Origin: Panulirus ornatus
Lineage: Eukaryota > Arthropoda > Malacostraca > Decapoda > Palinuridae
NCBI RefSeq assembly: GCF_036320965.1
Contig: NC_092232.1
Location: 52,078,982 to 52,142,981 of the forward strand
DNA: 64,000 nucleotides
Direction of reading: 5' to 3'
Part shown: positions 52,001-61,800 of the stretch, one piece after another
How positions within the stretch are numbered: the stretch's first letter is position 1
Layout: the number at the start of each line of letters is the position of its first letter
Notes under the pieces: generated by a model
What the model saw: the letters and a program-made list of their open reading frames with translations, nothing else
What the model was told of the DNA's origin: nothing
The model's database searches: none
Made by a program: the position numbers and the translations under genes

Positions 52001-55000
52001 CATCTTTTGCGATCCTATACTCAGTCTCTCCTGGTATCTCTTAATACATGCCTCTTTTTGAAGTTCACTTACTTTCACCACCCTCGTATCACCTGTATCA
52101 TTTCCTCTTTTCCAAATCACCACAAATCTAAGGGCAGTATCAAACTGAAATGCCTATTTCTTTATAAACACTGTTACTGACATACTGTATCTACTTAAAT
52201 ATAAGCCACCCTCACTTCTAAGCCACGAGGTGAGTTTTGGACTTATTTCAAAGGGGGGGGAAAAAAAAAGACCTATAGGCTGCACTGTACAGTTGAAGCA
52301 CCTATCAGAAAAACTGGTGCAGGAAAGCATGGAAGTCAAACCATGTTATTTGTTTATGTAAATTCCAGATGTATGCAAGACAAATTGTAAATCTGTTTCA
52401 AGTGCAATTTTATGGAGATATCATTCAGACTCCTGCTGTACTTTGAAAAACACTGATATCATCTTGTAAGAGTGTTCTAAATGTCATCTAGAGGAGTAAC
52501 CAAGCCCCTACAATACTGGGGAAAGCACTGAAATGAATTTAAGACAAATTTTCTAAACGACTTTTCTAAAGCCTCACCTTTGATAGGTGCTCTGTGGTCT
52601 TAGGAACAAGAATGGCCATGGCATGTGGAGGATCTCCAACAGATTCTTCTATGCTCTTCTGGAAAACTGAGCACATCAGCAAGTAGGCACATTTTGTACA
52701 AGCCCTTTCAAAATCTAATGGCTCAGGTAAAATAGGTATCATGGGAAGCTGAAAAAGTGAATGAATTAGTTGTTCCAACAGTATAAATTTTGGAGATGAG
52801 CTGTCAGTGTAAGATAATGAGTTCTGTTTGTCTTTCACATTGAGCTGAATGAAATCATTCATAGAAATATTCAATCTACAATCAATAACCCATTCCTCAC
52901 ATTTACAGATGAATGGTATGAGTAAAAACATATGTGAATACAGTTTTTGACAAAAGAAAGCAAGCGGAAAGTTAAGGAGTTTGAACAGCAAAGGCACGAC
53001 AATTTAAATAATGTCAATTACACTCTTTTGAGCTGTATTTGCAATTCAGGACTGGAAATAAAGTAATGCTGATAGCCTTTTCTCTATACATCTATAGTAC
53101 ACTCAATAAGCTATTTCTTATATTTCATACAAAATAGCCTGTATCAAATCTTCTCTAAAAGCTGAAATTATTAAGACAATTAGGCTACAATATCAAAACA
53201 TTAAACCAGAAGTATCAAAAGCATCTTATTGAATATGATATACTGTACAAGTGTTGGAAAGCTAATAAACAAAAAACCTCTTATTGAAAAAATCTGACAA
53301 AAATCTGTCACCTCTACTTCAAACCCCAACTTTTTCAAAAATAGCTGTACTACTGATGTATTCCTTAATTCCATAACATATCACAACATTATTTTCAGGA
53401 TTCTTCTAAAACTAGTCAAAACCATTACAACTCATCTGCTCCAAAATAAAAATAAAAAAATGAGCTTTGACAAATGAAAATGGTTTCTCCTCCAGCAAGT
53501 TTCCCACAAGTTATGAGAGAATCTCCATAATCTCCAGGAGCTAAGAGCCCCAAACCTCCCTACGTTCAAATGGTATCAATGCCTCTCACTCTTCACTAAC
53601 CACCCAAACAGCAGTTCCAGCAATTGCTCACCTCAGAATTCTCCTCTCCAGTCAGAAAATCCCCACCTGTCAATGACTTCATATCACTGGCCATCAGGCT
53701 GCACCAGGATAATCAGGAGTTGGATTCTGAGGGTGTGATACATTGTGAAAAAAGGAAATTGAGAGTAAATATGAACAAGAGAAAGGTTATTATGTCTAGC
53801 AGAAAAGAGAGACAAATTAAGTTGTTATGTGAGTTTGAATGGAAAGATCTAGGAGGAAGTGAAGTGTTTTAGATTTCTGAGAGTGAGCACACCACCAAAT
53901 GGAACCATGGGAGCTAAAATAAGGTCCTGGGCACAATGCAGAATGTGTGGAAAGTGAGGTAACTATCTGTGAGGGAAAAGATGGGTATGTTTGATTGCAT
54001 AGTAATCCCAACAAAGTTGTATGGGTGTGAGGGGTGGGTCCTAAATGACGCAGTACAGAGGAGTATGGATGTTTACAAAATAAAATGCAAGAGGAAGATG
54101 AATGTATCTGAAATATTTGAGGACAACATGTAGTGTGAGGAGTGTCTTGAATACCTTCCCAAGCTGCTCAAAAACGAATTCACAAGTTCAAAACCACACC
54201 CCCTCCACAGATATATGGCCCCTGCCAAAATGTCTATCTAAGAAATTAACATGTCTGACTTCATTTAATTTACCTGGAGATCCAGGAAATTATGTAGTGG
54301 TCAGCCTTGTGCAGGCTGATGGCCAATAAGAAGATGATGTCATCAGTGGGAAGGGACAGCTGAGTGGAGAGGAGAGTTCCAAGGTGAGATATTACCACAA
54401 ATGATGATTGGATGATTTGCTTATGATGTAAGGAATCTATCTTATCAGAGGGTGAGAGAAGGAGGCTTTCATCCCCTGATGACTAAAGAAATTCTCTCAT
54501 AGCTCATGGTACAAACTGACCCAACAGAATAAATGTTATAAAAAATTCCACTTTCGCTTTAACTATGGCTATTTATGTGGATATAACCAAGCATAAACTT
54601 AGATAAACAATTATTTTGCAGAGAACAACATAAAAGGCTTTTAATCTTTAAATAATACATAAAAAAGCACAGCAAAATAAACAAAATAATCAATATCCAG
54701 TGATGTATCATATTTCTTTTGGTTTCTGAATAAGATGTTAATAGCATTAATTTCTGAGTTCCAATTAATCAAAGTGTTTCTTACAATCACATAAACATTA
54801 CATAACTTTGAGCAAAAATTTTCTGAATCAGGCTTACCAAATTATGTACAATGGAGATTATTGGCACAAACATTTAAAAAGGACAGATATCTTAAAAGAA
54901 ATCTGGGGACCTTATGGCAGAAAATGAATAAAGAAAAATGACAATCCACAGCATTGCACAATTACCAAGTTTCCTTCTTGCGGAGTAGGTTTCATGGCAA

Positions 55001-58000
55001 GGTGATAAATTATATCATTTCGAAGCTGAATTAAACCTTGTTTTTCTTTGTCACCGGCTGGAATTTCTTCCATGGCACCATTCCTGTAATAGTGAAATTT
55101 CTTCAAAATTTTGTTAAAAATGCTAAATCACATAAAAAATTCTTTTTTCTTTCATCCTATTTGCCATTTCCTGCATTAGCGAGGTAGCATTAAGAACAGA
55201 GGACTGGGCCTTTGAGGGAATATCCTCACCTGGCCCCCTTCTCTGTTCCTTCTTTTTTGGAAAAAAAAAAAGGGGGAGGATTTCCAGCCCCCCGCTCCCT
55301 CCCCTTTTAGTCGCCAAGATATCTAAAACATTTCACTTCCAACTTTTCTCCAAACTTACATACCAACTATCTTGTCCATCAACCCTACTGAACCTAATAC
55401 CCTTGCTTTTATTCATATTTACTGGAGTGACTGGACTCCACCTGTACAAGTTTACACTGCAAAAGAAAGGTCACCTTTGGCAAGACTTATCACTGTCATT
55501 ACAGTCTCATCAAAATATTTCTTACTCCAAAGGAGTCTACCTCTCCCAGCAAGAAACATTTACAAAGGGTCTGAGTAATGCCAGGACTCTCTTAGAGACT
55601 GATCTTGGGGTAATCATAATAATACTAAATAATGGACTTGACACCTACCACCCAAACCACTCTATAACTAACCATCAACCCCCAAGTAAGAGTAATATTT
55701 TACCACTCTTACATCTCAGTAACCTCAAATTGCAGTTCCCTTACTCCCCACCAAATATAACAATGACATATCACATACATTCTGAATTACCCAACAAGCA
55801 CTAAACAATTGGCCTGCTAACTCAGTACTAATCTTCAACCCATCAGATATGCACCTATCAGAATGTCACTCTTCAAACAAACAGGAGCCACACTGTCCCA
55901 TCTTTGCTTTGGAAATCACCCATTCTTACAAAACTACAAACTCCATTCCATCATATCCCATGACCCTTCATGCCCACATCAACCCAACAGAAAGGGAGAA
56001 ATGTTACCTTTTGAGTATTTTCTTTTACTTCTGCACGCCAATCTATCAATTCATGGAGAGAATAATTTTGAGTTTTTTCCTGTGTATATGGTGATGGGAA
56101 TATCTGAACGTATCCTGTTGTTTAAGGGTTACAGAATCAAACCAAAGTTACTGAATTAAAAAATCAATCTGACTTCATTTCTTTAAAAAAAAGCTATGAT
56201 CTATCATTCTAGGTTATATAACAAAACATAACTACAGAGCTATTTGTGGGACAGCAATGGTATCAATTACATACTTAAGATAGAGTAGCAGTCCTGACTT
56301 AGGATCTTGTCTTCTGTCAGCACTCATCATACTGTAGAGAGTAACTTGGCCACGGTGTTCAGCAGAGAAACTTGGCTGACCTGTTTTCAACTCAAGAGGC
56401 ACCACCTGGTGAAATAAGAATAATTTTCAATTTCTTATTTATATTTGGAGTGCAGTTCTGAACAATAAAGGAAAATGTTCCAAGAAAAATCATGTCACAA
56501 CATTTTGCAGCTCATCTTATAATCTTCCTCTAATTTTTCTCCTCTCTACTTTATTCCTTCCGGTCATCTTTGGTCCCTGTTTAAACTTACCAAAAATAAG
56601 ATATCCTGTAACTAAAGACTTAGTAAGAAATGTACAAGAGTAGCAATAATTTCACATGTTAAATGTTCTTGCTTAACAGTGTATGAACAAAAATAAATAA
56701 GAGGGATGATTAACAAATAACATAACAGTAAAAGATGATAAAAATTTCAAAAAAAATAAGTAAGAATGTTAGAACTTTGATTATGTGGACCATAAAACCA
56801 AAAATGACTTAATTCCCAGAAAACTGTTGTTTTACTGCAAGAAAATCACAATGGACCACTAGAAGTCAAGTGAGGGATTTACTGGCCATACCAAAAATGG
56901 TATGGGTGAAATAAAAGGTTATAACACTAACAATGATGTCTAGAAATTTAAATGGCTTCATTTAAAAGGACAGATTGCAATTCAAAGAAATACTTCATGG
57001 CACATATATGCATTCTCAAATACAATCCACTAGCCAAGGGACTGACCACTCTTTCAATCTTAATACTAAAGAAGAAAACTAAATCCAAAAATATCTCTGC
57101 TAATACCTTAGAGGCACCATGCTGATATGTCTTGACAGTTAAATCTATTTTGCCCTTTAAACCAAGTTTTGGAGACCATATGTTTTCTTCTATATCCTGG
57201 ATATCAGCTATTTTCCCCTTCCACTGATTCCTCTGTTTTTCTTTTCCTTGGTCTTTTCCTGTAATAAAGAAAATTGTTGATCAACCAGAAAATGGAGACT
57301 CATGGAGTTCTCAAAAAAAGAAATAAATCTTCTTTTGATTCTCTTTTACTTATTTCTCTGAAAACATTCTCACATTCATTCCCTCACTCTCACTGTCACT
57401 CCCTAAGTTCACTAAGAATCTTAATTCTTCGTACAAATCTTTAACTTCCATTTTCTAATTATTTCCCTTTAATAATCAACAAATCATGGTACCATCACAA
57501 GATGGCCACCAAAAGGCAGAGAAAAGTTTTGTAAAATGAAGAGATGGCCAGGCAGGGCAAGAAAACCAAACAAACAAACAAAAAACTGCTCATGGAACAA
57601 CACCTCAAAGCAAAAAGGTTTTCTATTCCTTCAAACATAAATTCCTCTCCTCTGCTTATGTCTCATGAGCACAAAAGCATACCCATATGAAGGAGGAAGG
57701 CTGGGAGAAAAGCTATCATATTAGGCTAAATGAAAAAGTCTATCCCGGGGTCAACGTGCTGTCAATGAATTGAACTAGGGCATGTAAAGCATCTGAGGGG
57801 AAACCATGGAAAGTTTTGTGGGGCCTGGATGTGGAAAGGGAGCTGTGGTTTCGGTGCATTACACATGACAGATAGAGACTGAGTTTGAACGAATGTGACC
57901 TTTGTTGTCTTATCCTAGCGCTACCTCGCGCATGCATGCAGGGAGGGGAGTGCTTTTTCATGTAAGGCAGGGTGGCAACGGAAATGGATGAAGGCAGCAA

Positions 58001-58763
58001 CAGTGAATATGTACTTGTGTATATATGTATATGTCTGTGCAGCAACAGTGAATATGTACTTGTGTATATATGTATATGTCTGTGTATGTATATGTATGCA
58101 TACATTGAAATGTATATGTGCGTGTGTGGTAATTTATGTATATACATATGTACGTGGGTGGGTTGGGCCATTCTTTCGTCTGTTTCCTTGCGCTACCTCG
58201 CTAACGCGGAAGATAGCAACTAAGTATAATAAAAAAAAAATTCACTGGCAATCACAGTTACAACAGAAACAAACTGTTTGGGAGGAGGAACTCTACAGCC
58301 ACACAGATCAGATCCACCACATCTAAACTGAGGTATCCTTTACCAAGGTAGAAATACCAAAAGCTTCTTTTCTTGAATTCCTCTAAAAAAAGAGTTCCTA
58401 AGAAAAGCTAAGGCAGAAGCCACCTACCTAACAAAGTGTGCTCTAACACAGAGCCTAGGTAAGCCTACAAGACTAGTTTCTTGTTCCAAGCAGACATAAA
58501 TGATTTCCTTCAATATGTCTGCTGAAGTCCAGAAGATTATGAAGAGATTTAACTGGACAAAAAGTATGGTGCTTTCTAAGTGAAATCTTCCATGAGCAGA
58601 TGATAAAATGTGACAATTTCAAAATTTCATGGTATCATTCTTGGCCAAAATTTGGACTTAGGATTTAATGTACATTAAGAGTGTTCATTATGATAAGAAG
58701 ATTCCTGCATCTTGACATAATGTGAAATTCAAGCCAAGATCGTATACTTTGGGAATTTCAACA

Positions 58764-58841
<78 letters not shown>

Positions 58842-61800
58842 TAACCCCTCATTCTCCATTCACAATGATCTAAAGCAATCATCTCTCACTCCACCTACAT
58901 TCCTGACTACCATGACCACTCTCCTAATATTGTGGACTTCATTTTTCACCTCTAATCCATCCTTCTGTAGCTACATAATCTCATCCCAAATGGTTCATCT
59001 AACCACACTATTGTAATTGTATCTATTTCAACAGCACCTCTCCCTCTAGCAGCCCCTTTCTAAACATATATATTGGGACCTGAACAAAGCTGCCAGGAAT
59101 ATCTCATGAAAATTCTTTTCTGAATTCTGTAGGTAAATTGCTGTCTCTTATGGGGTGATGCTTCTGTCTCCACCAAACACTTAGCAGGAATGGAAGCATT
59201 TAGCCCATCTTCCTCCACACCGACCTCTTCTTCCAATCCAAGGTTCACACATTCAAGCAAGGGGTCATGCATATTGGGCTTGGAAAAATTTTCCTTCCTT
59301 CAACTCCTATTCAAAGGATGAACAATAACCTCTCCTTGTCATCCACAGAAAGGTAGTTCTATTCTCTAGCTAAAGCATCACCAACAACTTCTGTTGCTCT
59401 GACTTGCCACAGACAAAGCAACTCCCTGTGGTTCCCACCTCTCCACTTTGGATGACTAACATTCTTTCACACCATAATCCTCCTCTTAATAATCCTATGC
59501 CCTCCCCGTAATCTCTTTTCAAACTTTCCGAAAAGCATTTCTCTTGCTGGACACAAGCAAGGCTTATGATCCTAATGGCATCCATCCCAGTGTACTGAAA
59601 GAGAGCACATCTGAACTTGCACTTGTGCTCACTCATTTGTTCCATTTCTATTCAAAATCCAAAACTTTTCCTTCTTCTTGGAAGCATGCATTTGTACATA
59701 CCATCCCTAAGAAGGGTGACCTTTCTAAACCCTCCAACTACCATCTTGTTGCCTTGACATCTACCACGAGACTGAAAAACTATGTGGTTTCTAGACTGGT
59801 AAAGGATGTTTGGATCAGGTGTTTGCTATAATATTTGAGGAATACTTACTGTTACAGTCATACTTTAAAGTGGTTTGGGTGTGTAGAAAAAATGCAAGGC
59901 TGTGAGTTGCAAGGACAGGAACATTAGTAGAAGCCTCTGCAAATACTATGTTGCAGTTGCCCTCTGCCAGTGGCCTGTTAAGGGTAAAGCACTAAAGGCT
60001 AAGAGGGGACACTGGAATTCATCTGTTATAAAGACTATATTGCCATGGCTACCCTAGAGAAAGTTCAAGGAGGGAACAGGCGTCAGAGATATAGATACAT
60101 AGTGTATGATAGTACGATTAATGGGGTTAGTGTGAGAGGAAGATTGCCTGTGACATGGGGACAGCATGGAAGAGTACTGGAGGGAGAAAAATGGGGGAAG
60201 AATGTGTGGAATGGTATATGCAAGGGATGCATGTAAGGACAGGGATACGTGGAGCCTCCTTTGCCATGGAAATGAAATGCCTGAGGGCAATGTGGGGTGT
60301 AAGATGGTTTGATCAAGTAAGTATGAAAGTGTGAATGAGAGATGTGGTGATAAGAAAAACATGGATGAGAGTGCTGAAAAAGATGTTCTGAAATGGTCTG
60401 AACATAAGGAGAGAACCAACTAGGAGAGGTTGATAAAAAAGGATACATGTGTCAGAAGTGGAGGGGACAAGCAGACATGGGAAACCAAAGTGGAGATGGA
60501 AGAATGAAGTGAAAAAGATTTAGAGTACTTAGAGCCTGAACATGCAGAAAGGTGATAGTCATGCATGGAGTAGAGTGGATTGGAGCAGTTATACTGGGGT
60601 AAACGTGCTCTCAATGATCTGAACCAGGTCATATGAAGCAAATGGGAGAAACCACAGGAAGGTGTGTGGGGCCTGGGTGAGAATAGGAGACTGAGGTTTT
60701 GTTCAATTAAACATGACAGTTACTTTTTTAATGTTTGAAGTTCCAGGCACAGAAAAAAGTTCACATCAAGGCGAGGCCTCCACTGAAATACAGAGGATTA
60801 TGAAAGGGAAAAAGAGGAAACATGAGAAAGTATTTATGAATTTTGGAGGAAGTGAAAAATCTGTCATTTAAAATGTGCCAGGTCATAGTTACTGGGATAG
60901 ACATGAGAAGGTAAAGATTTCCACAGCTTCAGGGAGTACAAAAAAAAAAAGTAATCAAAACAGCCTACCCTTCACTTGCCAACGACCACTCAGTAATCAT
61001 GTCACGCAGAGGCTTGCCAAGAATCACGCAGTCTACCTAGAGGTTGGGGACACACATGCAGCAAGCTCTCGGAAACAAAAACCAAAGTAATACCAACAGA
61101 AGAGGGAAAGTGAACCAGCATTGTGATGTAAGGCAAGCTGGTCAAGTTTTGAAGTTATCCTGGGAAAGTTATAAGTTGGACTGCTTTCAACTGAACTAGT
61201 CAAGTAAGGATGCAACTAAAGAACAGATGTGAATGAGGCCATCTTTTTTGCTGGTCTTGGCACTTCCTTGCTGGTGCAGGAAACAGCAAAATGGTATGAA
61301 GAAATTGGATGATATATATGATAGGAGAGGTGGTACTGACAAAGCCTGCACAAGATTACACCAGAAATGAGAAGTCACTTTTGGAAATGCTGTATCGTTG
61401 GATGTACACTCTCATTAAAGAACTTCTCACTGCAATGGAGTCCATACATCCCTGCTTCTGCAAGTGGAACATCCATGGGCTATAGGAGCCTCCAGAAAGA
61501 TGTCCTAGGTAGCACAAGGACTCTTTCTTAGAAAGAGGTCCTGGAGTAAATACCCATAAATAAAAAATTTGACAAGGTTGAAAGAATACTTCCCATATAT
61601 TCCCTACATGTTGCACAAGGTGAATGAAAGGTCCAGGAATGGGTAGATGGAAACCCTCCCTTGATTTTATTTCAATTTCTGAAAGAGAGAGAAAAAAAAG
61701 AAGCCATGCAAAAAGTGCTATTCCTCCTTGAAGGCTTGGGTTGGGTGTCTGAATGGTCCTGGACGAAACCAGGATAAGAAGGGAGAAATAGGAGAATGTT

